Below, piece after piece: positions 32,386 through 43,602 of a stretch of DNA of 64,000 bases. Position 1 is the first letter of the stretch, and every line of letters begins with the position of its first letter. The DNA lies in assembly GCA_963691815.1 (NCBI GenBank), contig OY829659.1, forward strand, positions 5,640,015 through 5,704,014, given 5' to 3'. Both the position numbers and the translations under genes were made by a program. Under the pieces are notes generated by a model that searched no databases, was not told the DNA's origin, and saw only the letters and a list, made by a program, of their open reading frames with translations. Source of the stretch: Echiichthys vipera (lineage: Eukaryota > Chordata > Actinopteri > Perciformes > Trachinidae).

Positions 32386-33155
32386 TCAGGCCTCGTGATT
32401 AAAAGATTTGAAAAGTATCCGTCGTAAATGTTAACCGTTCTTCAAAAACATCAACCTCAAGAGGCAATAAAGCTGCCGATGCAAGCCCAAGTGAGTGTTG
32501 GTGGTAGAGAGAGAGAGAGAGACCTTTTCTCCTAATGAGCACAACTGTGGAGATGCTGGCAGAAGTTTATACAACCAAATACTTTAGAGTACTCAGTCCC
32601 AGAGAGGAGAAACAAAAGAACAACAAAACACTTAATGAAGACGAGTAGCGTCTTCTTTTTGATGTCTATGCATGCTATGTCCAGCGTTACTGTGATCCAT
32701 GAGTCCCATTTTTTGAACTGGATAATATAATGTCTATAATTGTGTTCCCACTGCATCTCCGACCTAAAGGTAAATCTTACATCGCAGGAGAAGGCTTCTT
32801 ATTGTGCAGCGTTGCATGAAGGGTTTATTTTGTACATCGAGAGCAAAGTCTCAGTGATCTGCTGCCACAGAGCCTGACCGTGTCCAGTCAGATGTCTAAC
32901 TAATGGTCATGTACATTAAAATATCTTTCCTCAGTAATCAGTTCTTTTTGCATGCACACACACACACACACACACACCGTCTTTCACAGCAGAATCGTGT
33001 GGCGGTGTAAACTGATTCCCACCCAGATACAGTCGGCCTTTTCAGCCACGCAGAAGGAATCTGACGGGAGTGTGAAAGTGGCTGTGTGAGGTTTAACGTC
33101 GGATGAAGAAGATTACTCAGGGGGAAAGAATCAAATAAGCACTAAACTGTACTCG
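32386..33155. other. Intergenic, nothing recognised
   Basis: No gene. Short (GA)n at 32509-32522 and (CA)n at 32955-32977. Confidence 0.4.
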
Positions 33156-33188
33156 TGTGTGTATGCGTGTGTTTGTGTGTGTGTGTGT

Positions 33189-33227
<39 letters not shown>

Positions 33228-33354
33228 GTTAGAAAATAGCGCAACATTTGCTTCTCAGATGTGATACTTTTCTAACAAGCTCACATCAGCCTGAGCTCCA
33301 GTAACTTATTTTTTTTTACTTTTTTTAGGCTTGGACAGTGAATTAATTGATGCT

Positions 33355-33414
<60 letters not shown>
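33156..33414. repeat. Two long GT microsatellites
   Basis: (GT)n at 33156-33225 (interrupted) and (GT)29 at 33357-33414, separated by ~130 bp. The second directly abuts the agtattcag MITE. Confidence 0.9.
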
Positions 33415-33415
<1 letters not shown>

Positions 33416-33418
<3 letters not shown>

Positions 33419-34170
33419 GTGGGTGAAGTATTCAGATCCTTCCCTGCTTTAAAAGTAGTAATACCACACTGTGAAAAAACTCCACTACAAGTAAGTTCTG
33501 CATCAAAAGTACAGAAGAATTATTAGTAAAATGAAGTGTTTGATGTTATATCTGATGTTTCTGGATGAATCTTCCTGCTGCATTCATGTCTATGTTGCAT
33601 TTCCCTGCTGTACATGTTTAAGGTTGAGCTTATTCTAAGTCTGTTTTATCCTGTTGGGTAGTTTCATCTACAGAGATGCATCATATTCTATAAGATAATT
33701 ATACGTTTGGGCTGTTCTTGTGCATTTTTCCTAAGAACACAAAAAGCTATTCGTGCCCAAAACACAGAACTCTCATCCGATCCAAAACAAACCACAGCCT
33801 TTGTTCTGATCCTAACCAAATGATTTTAATACCTAACACTAACCAACACCTTTTGCTGGTTCATCGCTCATGTAACGGTAGTTTTGGTGCCTCGATGTCG
33901 TGGTCGACTTCCGTCTCGCTGTCAACTTTCGTTCACCATTTCGTACGATATCTAGAATCTTTCAGCAAACCTTTTCGTACGATACCATAGGAACCTGTTG
34001 ATGAGAGCGGGTTGTTTGTTTGTAGCGTCGCTGTCCAGTGAGAACAGTAACATAAAGTCCACTTTACATGTTTCCAGCTGATCCAAGAGTCTCTTTACCT
34101 TAAGAAGAACGAGAATTTTGCCAACACACAAAGCAACACTTCATCCTTCAGCACACCTCCCACTGCACAA
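33416..34170 (+). mobile_element. 'agtattcag' MITE, copy 2, with nested insertion
   Basis: The left part (33416-33706) reads ggtgggtgaagtattcagat, tccactacaagtaag and atgcatcatattctataaga. The right part (34030-34170) reads tttccagctgatccaagagt, ctctttaccttaagaagaac, aacacttcatccttcag. Between them sits a copy of the ttttgtagac repeat. Layout parallels copy 1 at 16359-17197. Confidence 0.6.
33735..34018 (+). repeat. 'ttttgctgg...gtacgatacc' dispersed repeat nested in MITE copy 2
   Basis: Contains acaaaccacagcctttgttc, tcatgtaacggtagttttgg, gtgcctcgatgtcg, ttcgtacgatatctag and taggaacctgttgatgagag. Matches 31735-32105 and 42885-43115. Note two tandem gtacgata words (33942, 33977), so the right end is partly duplicated. 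Confidence 0.6.
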
Positions 34171-34371
34171 TGTAACATCGGAGTGACGTATTTTCTATGT
34201 CATTTTGGACGTCCAATTTCGTTCCAATGAAGGGGTTGTTTTATAACGCCATGTCTATCAAATGTTTATCAATGTTGAAGACCATGGGACCTCTGTGTAA
34301 GGGCTGTTTATAGTCCAAATGTGGTCGTTTGAGGAAGTCTTTCCCACATCAATTTAGACTAAATATATAAT

Positions 34372-34530
34372 AATAATAATACAATGGCACTTTTCTATGA
34401 TCTGACCTTAGGTTCCCCATTCAGCGCCCACAGCCGCTCCGACCACCACCTCAAACATACAGCATTCAGACGATGCATGGTGGGTGAAGTGTCTTGGCCA
34501 AGGACAGGACGATCATGACACAAGATGGAG
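34372..34530 (+). mobile_element. SINE-like fragment ('gtgaagtgtcttggccaagg')
   Basis: The word gtgggtgaagtgtcttggccaaggacagga (34480-34510) is the signature of a tRNA-derived fish SINE body, where consensus reads tgtcttgcccaaggaca. The flanking AT-rich start (ataataataataca) fits a repeat boundary. The rest is diverged. Confidence 0.45.
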
Positions 34531-34675
34531 GCGCTAATATTAGCGTGTTGCTTCTGATCTGCATTTTCTGGCTCAGTAGTATTTAACTGACGGAGGGAAG
34601 AAGGAGGATGAAAAGCTGTTGAATAGAGCCCTTTCTCAGCTGATAAGAAGCTTAACAACATGCAATTTCATCATG

Positions 34676-34713
<38 letters not shown>

Positions 34714-35654
34714 ATAACTGAATCTCTGTGTTGCGAGTTGGAATGAAATCGGCTTGACTCAACTTGTCTCTGAAGGTTTAATTGTGCTTTGACTGCTTTA
34801 TTACCTCCTGAGCTCCAGGTACTCGGCTCCCCTTAATTCTCTCAAGTGGTGTGTTGACAGTGAAAACAAGACGGGGGGAACAAACGCCAGGAGGGACGTG
34901 AGGATCTGATTGCACCGCCTCGAGCCCCCCTACTCAGCTCAGGCTACAATGAGAGTTTGGAGGGAAAGATGGACGGTCATACAAAGAGTTTGGAGCTTCG
35001 CCAGTGTGCAAGTGCGCCTGAGGTTTCTTTAAAATATGCCGGCTGGAATGTCACCGCAGCTTGAGCATTTTCACTTTTACGAGGAAGCGCGGTTTGATTT
35101 TGTTCCAGATTAGAACTCAAAGGAGGAGGGATGGAGTCTGGACTTGTGCCAGAGTGAAAGCAATGCTTCTTCTGACATGATTTACAATTAGATGTTTATA
35201 CACAGAAAGTTTTTTTCTTGAAAATTCAATTCGAAGGATAGATCTGGTGATATGCTATATGTTACTCAGTGTCGACATATCCGATAAAGACCCCAAATCC
35301 TACAATGAATTGATGCTGCTGACAAGTTTGTCTGTGTGTAACTTAAACCTCTTTCACGCTGCAACCCCCGAACGTATCTAGTCTCACTTTGCCACACCTT
35401 GCTCTGGCACTCTGGAGTAGGGTCTGGCAGGGAAAAACAACACTCTGCTTGTTATATTTCTTTAAACCAATCACAATCGTGTTGGGGCGGCGGTAAATAC
35501 TCTCGAGAGGGGACTTGTTTTGGTGGATCATTTGAACAGCTTCATAGGAAATCCTACCCAGAGTTATGGACAGAAATCCGTACGAAAAACACGTTGACGG
35601 AGCGCAGGACCGAACCAAAGTCAAAAGATGCCAAACCAGAAGTGCAACAATGCA
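34531..35654. other. Intergenic, nothing recognised
   Basis: Contains a (CA)15 tract at 34679-34708. Open frames at 35343-35735 on both strands have no domain. Confidence 0.4.
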
Positions 35655-35800
35655 ACAAAATACAATTAAATGTAATTTACAGTGACAAATCATAACAAAC
35701 GTTATCTCAAGACACTTCACAAACTCCTCCATCACTCTGTGACTTATTCATGGTTTACAGAGACCCAACAATTCCCCCATGAGCAGCAACAAGTCACACT
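35655..35800 (-). mobile_element. (AATTG)n-tailed element, degenerate reverse copy
   Basis: The plus strand shows tacaattaaatgtaatttac agtgacaaatcataacaaac (35660-35700), ttatctcaagacacttcac and acagagacccaacaattccc, matching 13654-13965. The tail has decayed. Confidence 0.55.
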
Positions 35801-35824
35801 TTCATTAAAATAATAATAATAATT

Positions 35825-36055
35825 ATTTCCTCCCACAATCCAAAAGACGTGCAGGTGTTCGGTTCATTGATGACTCTAAATTGCCCGTAGGTGTGAATGG
35901 TTGTCTGTCTCTGTTTGTCTCTATGTGTCCTGTGATAGACTGGCGTCCTGTCCAGGGTGTACCCCGCCTCATGCCTGATGTCAGCTGGGATCAGCTCCAG
36001 CCCCCCGTGACCCCGACAGGGACAAGCAGTTGAAGATAAATGAATGAATGAATGA
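35825..36055 (+). mobile_element. SINE-like fish element, 3' half
   Basis: Starts inside the consensus at ttcctcccacaatcc and continues with attgcccgtaggtgtgaatg, gatagactggcgtcctgtcc, agctccagccccccgtgacc, ending in a (GAAT)n tail at 36035-36055. It abuts the (AATTG)n element on the left. 5'-truncated copy of the family at 12881. Confidence 0.75.
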
Positions 36056-36959
36056 TTATTATAGTTATTATATACAGTATTGATCCGGCAATATTGTGCA
36101 AACAAGTAACACGACAGATTTTAGCTAACAAAGGGTTAAGTTTAGACGACAAAGGTGGCAGAGTTAAATGATGTGGCTAATCGGCTTTGGACAGACGGTG
36201 GTCGTGTCAGAGAGCAGACAAACATCAGGCATGAGAGTCCTAGGTGACAGAGTCTGGCCTTTCTTGGGTGCGTTCACTGGCTTTAGTCCTGTAACGGCAA
36301 ACTCAGATTTTATACAGAACAACTCAATAAAAGTCGTTCTTGTTGTTTATAGCGAAGGGCTTTTAAAGCATCGACATGTAGAAGTTGCTCTTGGGCTCCC
36401 CCCTAAAGTCTCAGTTGACTGGATTTTTCCTTTTATTTGTGAGGATTTCTCCGACACTCCTTCATCAAAGCTTTTCTTAATCCCTTTATTAAGTATAATA
36501 TGCACTGACGTGATCCTGACAAATACACAAGCTGACGATCATAATGATGCAGAGTGAATCCGGGTCAAAGCAAGGTCACATTGTTGCCGGTTGCATCATC
36601 TTCAAATTCGTAAAGGGAACTCCAAAGCAGCGTAAAACACAACCCAGATGGAGGAGCGGTGACGCCAAGACCTGTAGGGAAAGCTAGTGATCACTTAGTA
36701 AAGACATTATATTTTGACAGCGGGGAAGTTAGAGACTTGAGGAGGGCTTGGGAAGAAGGGGAGGGAACGAGGTATGTGTGGCAGATTGAAGGTTAAGGTG
36801 GAGGTAGAGAAGGGGAAAGACTGCAAGAGAGAGAGAGAGAGAGGTGGGCGAGGGGAGGAAAAGGGGGAAGAGGGGAGGATTCCCAAAGCTCATAGGGAAC
36901 AAAGAGGCACTTATCCAACCAGCAACAACAGCTGAAAACATCTTTAAACTGAGATTTCA

Positions 36960-36962
<3 letters not shown>
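36056..36962. other. Intergenic, no gene recognised
   Basis: A 129-codon frame at 36168-36557 lacks any domain. A purine-rich tract is at 36740-36880. Confidence 0.4.

Positions 36963-37026
<64 letters not shown>
36963..37026. repeat. (GT)32 microsatellite
   Basis: Uninterrupted GT tract. Confidence 0.95.
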
Positions 37027-37030
<4 letters not shown>

Positions 37031-37499
37031 TACTGGTCATGCATTTTTTTCATTAATGTTCAAAATATTCTCAAATTTAATATGCGTATATATTTAACCG
37101 ACATTGACATGTGATCATTCTAAACTGGGGAGGACATAATTTGTATTTTATCTTTTAAGTAGTAAATTAAGTTTGTCGTGAATGTGCTGCTGGAGGAAAA
37201 GGGCAAAAGCTCATTCAGATTTAAATGGGTCAACCTCCAGGGAGCGAGAACACGCTCTGAAAGCTTCATGATAACGTGCCTGTTATGAAGTGATACGTGA
37301 AGCGAAGTCAATGCGAACAGATGCAAATGCATGACGCCGCCTCGATGGATCCAAACTCCATTCAGAAAACAAGCTTTTTAAAAGTTGGCTGCTTGTCGCC
37401 TTGCGGACAAACATGACAAAGCATTCATTCAGACTTTTTATAAATCTGCATCATGATGCAGTTCTGTCGGTTTCCTTTTGATCCATTTATTGCGATTTG
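37027..37499. other. Intergenic, nothing recognised
   Basis: No repeat family or gene recognised. Confidence 0.4.
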
Positions 37500-38085
37500 G
37501 GGCCTTCCGTACCGTACCCAAACAGGTTTTACGGGTAAAGCCTAGTATGTTGACCAGTGTGAGTGCAACCGCTCCGCGCCTAGCTGCAACCAGCTGGCCA
37601 TCCACGGCGTGCGCACGTGTACGAGCATGACGAGCATGACGAGCATGAGCACGAGGCCTACGCCGACTCCGACGTCATTTTTTGTGCACATGTTCGACAT
37701 AGAAAAAAAAGAAAAAGACGGACCGTGCGCGGACATTTAACAAGAACAACAATGGCGGCAAAAGGTTCACGTTGGTGTGATGCGGAGGTGGAGTGTTTAC
37801 TGCAGATTTGGTCGATGAAAAGATTCAAAAACAGTCGACAAGACGCACAAAAACTCAGAGGTCTACGGAAAGATTTGGAAACAAAGCGAAGCATTGCGAT
37901 GACGTCAATCAATGCGTGTGACGTGTTACGGCGTGATGGCGTATGGACAGGCAAGAAGCATTTGCGCGAGGCCCAGGCAGTGTGAATACAAACAGGCTGG
38001 CCAGCGAGGGAGATGGGGGGGGGGGGGGGGGGGCAAGTACCCTAAAGCCCGGGGCACGGTACGGGCGGACAGTGTGAGTGCGCCC
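37500..38085 (+). mobile_element. Harbinger-like MITE, copy 2, left terminus damaged
   Basis: The right end GGACAGTGTGAGTGCGCCC (38067-38085) is followed by TAA. The left end begins mid-repeat at ggccttccgtaccgta, lacking GGGCGCACTCACACTGT. The interior aligns with copy 1 throughout (gttcacgttggtgtgatgcg, gtggagtgtttactgcagat, aaagcccggggcacggt). It holds the longest Myb/SANT-like frame in the window and a poly-G run at 38013-38032. Confidence 0.8.
37752..37985 (+). pseudogene. Myb/SANT-like N-terminal ORF (77 aa) in MITE copy 2
   Basis: ATG at 37752, TGA at 37983-37985. The first ~20 residues MAAKGSRWCDAEVECLLQIW fit a Myb/SANT-like first helix. The remainder (DAQKLRGLRKDLETKRSIAM, LRRDGVWTGKKHLREAQAV) has no recognised domain, and the normal second and third helices are missing. 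The frame is extended relative to copy 1 because AGA replaces its TGA. Probably a fossil 5' portion of the accessory gene of an autonomous Harbinger. Confidence 0.5.
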
Positions 38086-39557
38086 TAAATAAGCAACAAA
38101 AATCTGTATCTGAAGGAGCGCTGGAAGTCATCCAGACGTACTTCCTGGAGAAAGTGGTGAAATCCACCCAGCTGTGAGACATTATGAACCCACACACAAT
38201 GGCGTTGTGGACTTGTGGACAGCAATAGTGTATATTTCGCTGCTGGCTGATGATGTAAAGAAACATTGGTGCCTGTACAGCTCTACGGTGGCGTGATCAC
38301 GAGCATTAGAGTTTGAGACATCTAGGCTGGAAGACTCATAAGAGTGGCTAAAAGGGAAATCCTCCTCTGGGGTGCCTGAATGTGTCAAAGTGCATTTCAT
38401 GACAGACCTGATGGTGATGTTGTAGCAAATGTCAATGGGCAATAAGACAAACACCAGGATTCATCCTCTGGAGACCATGAACATACACGCCAACACGACT
38501 GGAAGGTAACATCCCCATTAATGCTTTAGCACTGTTTCAGAAATGATCTCTGAATGTACTAACACATAAAAACGTAAATCACAGACCATTCACATCTGGC
38601 GTGCATGTGCCGATGTAAACACGGTGTAAGTTTGATAACGCTGCTGGACACTGGAATAACAGCTTGCTTCCGGCAGCATTATAAAACGCAGAATTTCACT
38701 GCAGAACAGCTGCTAGCATTGACGACAGGGTCAGAAACAGCTGTGATGGATTTTCCGTGTTGAATTAACTGCTGGTAGTCGAAGCTGATGTTTTCTTCTG
38801 GATAAGGGTCATGTGATCGGGGCTTGACGAATCAAGGAAGTACACGTCGTGACTGATAAGATCAAATCGGGAAGCAGACGTGGGTTATAGGAAGTCGGAA
38901 ACGCCAAGTGTGAACGCCAAGTGTGATTGTAGTAAAAGATTTGCACGTCGCTATGAGAGCTCACTGTCTTCATCCACAGTTCCTCTCTCTACTCTCCTCT
39001 GCCTCCACCTCCCTTCTTCTCTTCTGCACTCCCCCTTCCTCTCATCCTCCCATCCTTATCTCCCACCCTTCCCTCCATGCCAGCTGCTGTTTTGAGGTCA
39101 GGACCCAGGCAGGACCTCTACAGTCTTCACCCCCGATGAATGCAGCCATTGTGAAGGGAGGAGGAAGAGAAATAAACCAACAGGGTTTGGTCTCGACTCT
39201 CGTACACTTTCTGAAAACACTTTATGCAAGAAAAAGGCAATACAGTAGCAAGATATTGATTCATTAGTGAGCAGAGCTGCCTAGTTTTACAGTCTGTCAT
39301 TGACACTGCGTCAGAGAGTCGTTGGCTCTGATTGGTTGTTTTTATGTGGGTGTGGTGGGAACTTGCAGATCCCATTAGGAGCATCAGGGAGCAGCAGAGG
39401 TATATGACCTTTTTGTTTCGTGATGTCTCGTGCTGTGACAGTTTCAACAAGTATGAGAAAAACATTATTGGAAGTTACCTACTTTAGCTTTAACAAGAGA
39501 TAGCTTAAAGTTCAGTTGACACAGTTTTAAATTAACTAGTTAACGTTCCTTTCTTCA
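38086..39557. other. Intergenic, no gene; possible repeats
   Basis: Bases 38095-38460 form an even-composition block with overlapping antisense frames and no domain. Bases 39290-39480 contain gagtcgttggctctgattgg ttgtttttatgtgggtgtgg-type words seen in fish repeats. A CT-rich stretch is at 38985-39075. Confidence 0.35.
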
Positions 39558-39586
39558 GTTTGTTTGTTTGTTTGTTTGTTTGTTTA
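39558..39586. repeat. (TTTG)n microsatellite
   Basis: Seven tandem tttg units directly left of the duplication at 39596. Confidence 0.9.
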
Positions 39587-39595
39587 TTTTTTTAA

Positions 39596-40007
39596 AGAAG
39601 CTGCTCTGAGATAAGTCGGATGTGTTGTTTCAAATATGTGGTTCGGTCCAGTTCAGCCTTGACCAAGAGTTGTGTTGAAGTTTGTTCCCAGGTCGAATCC
39701 TCCTAACTCAATTCAATTCAATTCAATTTTATTTATAACCTAGCCTCCTAACAAAAGTTATCTCAAGACACTTTACATATAGAGTAGGTAAGGACCATAC
39801 TATTAGCTATTTATGATTAACAGAGACCCAACAACAGCAATATTGTGCACACAGTGGCAACAAAAACCTCCTGTTAAAATGTTTCCCGTAGCACCCTTCT
39901 CCGTGGTTAGGGGTAAAGCGTGAGTGTAGTTAACTGTCGTGAGAGTGTACCTCGCTCACGTTCCCGTTCATTAGGTGCAAACTGATACGTTCAGTTCGGT
40001 GTTCAGA
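39596..40007 (+). repeat. Local tandem duplication, unit 1 (412 bp)
   Basis: Begins agaagctgctctgagataag. It contains gttcagccttgaccaagagt tgtgttg (39652-39678), an (AATTC)n element copy at 39708-39880, then gttaactgtcgtgagagtgt and ctgatacgttcagttcggtg. The same order is repeated from 40008. Confidence 0.85.
39708..39880 (-). mobile_element. (AATTG)n-tailed element, reverse copy within duplication unit 1
   Basis: Plus strand: aattcaattcaattcaattt tatttat (39710-39736), aaaagttatctcaagacact, acagagacccaacaacagca. 5'-truncated. Confidence 0.65.
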
Positions 40008-40485
40008 AGAAGCTGCTCTGAGACGGTTCGGATGTGTTGTTTTTAAATTTGTGGCTTAAGTTCGATCCAGTTCAGCCTTGTTTTTTTTAGACCAAGAGTT
40101 GTGTTGTAGTTTGTTCCCCCGGTCGAATAGTTTTCCTTCTAATTCAACTCAATTCAATATTTTTATAGTGCCAAATACTAACAAAAGTTATCTCAGGACA
40201 CTTTACATATAGAGGAAGTAAAGACCACACTATGAGCTATTTATGATTTACAGACACCCGAAAATTCCCCAAAAACTACCTTATCCTCGGTTAGGGTTAA
40301 AGGTTTGGTTCAAGTTTACGTCAGGAAAAGGCATATTAACGGGGAAATGCGACACAACTACCCGACATGCCAGGTTTCTGTAAATCCTCAGGTGTCACAA
40401 AACGCAGCGTGAGTGTCGTTAACTGTCGTGAGAGTGAACATCGCTCACTTTCATTAGATGCAAACTGATACGTTCAGTTCGCTGT
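40008..40485 (+). repeat. Local tandem duplication, unit 2 (~478 bp)
   Basis: Repeats agaagctgctctgagacggt, agaccaagagttgtgttgta, an (AATTC)n element, gttaactgtcgtgagagtga and actgatacgttcagttcgct. It is longer than unit 1 by an ~85-bp segment around 40310-40400 (ggttcaagtttacgtcagga). Confidence 0.85.
40139..40275 (-). mobile_element. (AATTG)n-tailed element, reverse copy within duplication unit 2
   Basis: Plus strand: aattcaactcaattcaatat, agtgccaaatactaacaaaa, gttatctcaggacactttac. It was carried along by the duplication rather than inserted independently. Confidence 0.65.
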
Positions 40486-42884
40486 ACATCAAAAACATGA
40501 GCATAATGTCCATGCACATCACTGTGGGTGGTTTATGTTTTTTTCCAGGGAGTGGCTAAATGTGGTAAAAGTTTCCAGGTTGAACTTTGAGCTTTGGTTC
40601 TGTGCATCAATCTACACACCGTGTTTTCTGCGTGACAACCGTTTGCTTCGGCGTGAATCCATAAACTGTTGCAGCCCTAAAAGAAGCCTTTAGAGAGACT
40701 GAGTTGAATGTGACTTTCCATCGCCGTTTTTCAGAAATCACTGAGGCCGTCGGGAGGGAAGGAACACATAGATCAGTGTATCAGAAGCAGAGTAGTTTCT
40801 CTGTCCACGCTGAAAACACAGTTTGTTTTCTTGACCTGACGGACGGACAATCACTAAATCTTGAAGAGACACTTTCAGCTTCCAGGGCCTCGACTCAATG
40901 TGAGCTTTGTCCTCTGCATCAGGGAGGGAGAAGGTGAGTATGTGCTATCTGAACCTCGACCTTTGAACCTGGAGGTCACATGTCCCTGGAAGCCATTTCC
41001 GAGGCCCAAATCTACACAGGGCAGCTGGGAGGTCTCCATCTCAAACATCAGCGAGAGGACAGAGGGGTCTTAATGTGAACGGCTCAATGTTTTAGTTTCC
41101 CAACATTCCCGCCCATCCACCCTCGGCTCAACACTTTCTCCCAGGCCACGAATGAGACTTCCATCCTTTTCCAAACATCTCATGTTCAGATTGAAACACT
41201 GCAGCATGTAACAGTTCAAGTGTATCTGGGGTTTTTTGCATGATACAATATTGTAATGTCCACTGTACGGAGTGACAGTGAACTGATCTCTCCCGCCAGT
41301 GCTGCCAATGCTTTTCTTTCTCGCTGCGGAAGCTTTTGTCCCCCTTGAGCAGAGAAAGGTGAGGTTGGTGTGTTTGACCTTTGACATACACAGGGGTCAG
41401 GTGTCCCCCAGAGGTCCAGAGTGAAGGGAGCTGCTGACTCAGGATCAGGTTTTGTACGACAGGTTCAGCCAAGGGTCCGTTCTTGGTTGCAGTCATTTCT
41501 CCTTTGCTGCATGTGGACTTTAGATGTTGCATTACCCACTGTCTGATACACGACATGGGCGCCAATGTGTTTGTCTGACTCTTGGAAAAGCAAACAAACA
41601 AACAGTGAATCACATGCAACAACCACTCGAACAACAGAATTCCTTCCTAAGCTCAAACTTGCATTCACCAATGTTTGGAATTTTTCTCTCAGGCAGGAAT
41701 GAAATACCCAGACTTACTTACTCTGTGATAGATCGGTACTCAACACAATTAACTAGATGGATTATAACTTTAAGCACTATACTTAAGGACATTTACCACC
41801 ACTACCTGTCAGTCAGGCAAAAGGAGCTAAGCCTTGACCTTTAAGTCTTATCTTAGACAGAAGTCACACGTCCTCATAAGCTAAAGTCTGCTGGTTTACT
41901 CATGTCTGCAGACACCTGCCTCTGCAAAGGTTTAGCAAATGCATGAAAACAAGAACTTGAATGGATACAGGAAATGTTTTGACCTCCTTTCTCTCTTGTA
42001 TCTCACTCTAACATGATTTATTCCTTCTTTTTCACTGAAACTGTAAAAAGTGAAACATGTTATTTCAGTCTCTCACAGAAACAACCTCACAGTGTACAAG
42101 TATTTGTTGACCTTTATGGATTATAGAGATACCCATAGCGACCTCTTGATGCAGAATAATGAGTGTCCTCTCTCAGGATCACAGTCAGACATAACGTAAA
42201 AGTCCACATCCTGTTTCCAACCAACAGTTTTACCAGACTCTGTGGTTCTGGTACAAGGACATGTTTCCCCTCACTGTTGGCCATGGAGGCACCTAACATT
42301 GCTCAAAAGAACTTCCTCTCTTGCACATAAATCTTTAAGTTTTGACAGATCTGATGTCTGGGTGGCCGAGGCATCACAGGTAGGAAGTGACCAGCAGCAG
42401 CTCAACGACGACAGAGTTCAGCTCGAGCAGTTAAGTCGAGCCACGGGGCTCGAAGTGAACAATGGACAAAAGCAAATCCCTCACAGATCGTCATAATGTT
42501 TCACTTCTGTGATGTAACCTTCCCTTTCCTTTCAGTCAGGATATGGCCAAGTCAAGCAGCAAAGCCACACCACTGTGCCCACTGAGTTAAGTCTAAGCCC
42601 CATTCAGGAACTCTCCAAAGTCCGTGATAGAAACTTTTTAAATGTGTGTGACAGCGAGCGTCTGCTGCGAGATCCCTGCTCTGTGTTTAGAACCGACGGC
42701 AACCACGACTACAAGCGCCCTGCAGTCCTGTTCACTGGAGATAAAAATAAGAGTAATAATTCTTTATTTATTCTTTAATACTGTTATTTTTTATTGATCA
42801 TAACTTCATAGAATATCAGATACAGCTATACCACTGATGTACTAGAATGTGTTTTTCTAATAACCAAGGCTATCTCCTGTCACC
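40486..42884. other. Intergenic, no gene recognised
   Basis: The largest frames (168 codons at 41128-41634 minus; 106 codons at 41524-41844 plus) overlap each other and show no domain, signal peptide or splice context. No repeat family recognised. The region has fewer repeats than its neighbours. Confidence 0.4.
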
Positions 42885-43115
42885 GTTCATGACCCGGACG
42901 TCAGCTCTCGTTGTAACCCAAACCTAACCAAGTTGTTTCCATGTCTACCCCTTAACCATTACCTTTTGTAGACCAAAACCGTTCAGGTAACAGTAGCTCT
43001 GGTGCCTAAACTTAGCGTGCACCAAAAGCAACAGCTGCGGTCCAATCACGTTCTCCGTTTCAAAAGAGCTCACTCGTACAATATCATACGAAGCTGTTGA
43101 TGAGAATACGTTGTG
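42885..43115 (+). repeat. 'ttttgtagac...tcatacgaa' dispersed repeat
   Basis: Contains caaacctaaccaagttgttt, ccattaccttttgtagacca, ggtaacagtagctctggtgc and gaagctgttgatgagaatac. Uninterrupted copy of the family at 31735 and 33735. Confidence 0.6.
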
Positions 43116-43221
43116 CGGGTGAATGTCCGGTGTTTGTTTGACCGATCCACCAGCCCGACCCACGCCCTCACGTGGAGTTTGGAGCTCTTAATCCTGGAGC
43201 ACTTGGTCTGACTGTCTAATA

Positions 43222-43579
43222 CAGGGGTCTGCAACCTTTACTATCAAAGGAGCCATTTTGCCCCCTCTTCCACCAAATAAAATTTGTCTGGAGTCGCAAA
43301 ACATATTTGATGTCGCAGCTCATAAAGGTTTATATATAGTTACTGTTACCTGGCATTGTTACCTGTTCTAAAATTGTGGTTGTTCGCTAATTTCTCACCA
43401 CATTAGTTTCACTTGACATTTTTTCCACTCCAAGATAAAATTTTTCCCCTTGTCCACTGTGCAAAAAAACACGTTATTTACACATTGTTTATATAACTTT
43501 TTGACAAAGGGACAGGGAGCCACTGAAAAGGGGCTGAAGAGCCGCATGCGGCCCAAGAGCCATGGGTTGCAGACCCCTG
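43222..43579 (+). mobile_element. hAT-type MITE, TSD GTCTAATA
   Basis: Perfect terminal inverted repeats CAGGGGTCTGCAACC at 43222 and GGTTGCAGACCCCTG ending at 43579. The exact 8-bp duplication GTCTAATA is at 43214-43221 and 43580-43587. The 358-bp interior has words such as gagccgcatgcggcccaaga, as in hAT-derived (Charlie-like) repeats. No transposase. Confidence 0.9.
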
Positions 43580-43602
43580 GTCTAATATAATCTCAGGCGG
43601 GT

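Noticed and set aside
41128..41634. 168-codon minus-strand frame
   Set aside because: No recognised motif and no splice context; overlapped by other frames on both strands. A chance frame is the simplest reading, though it lies in a repeat-poor region.
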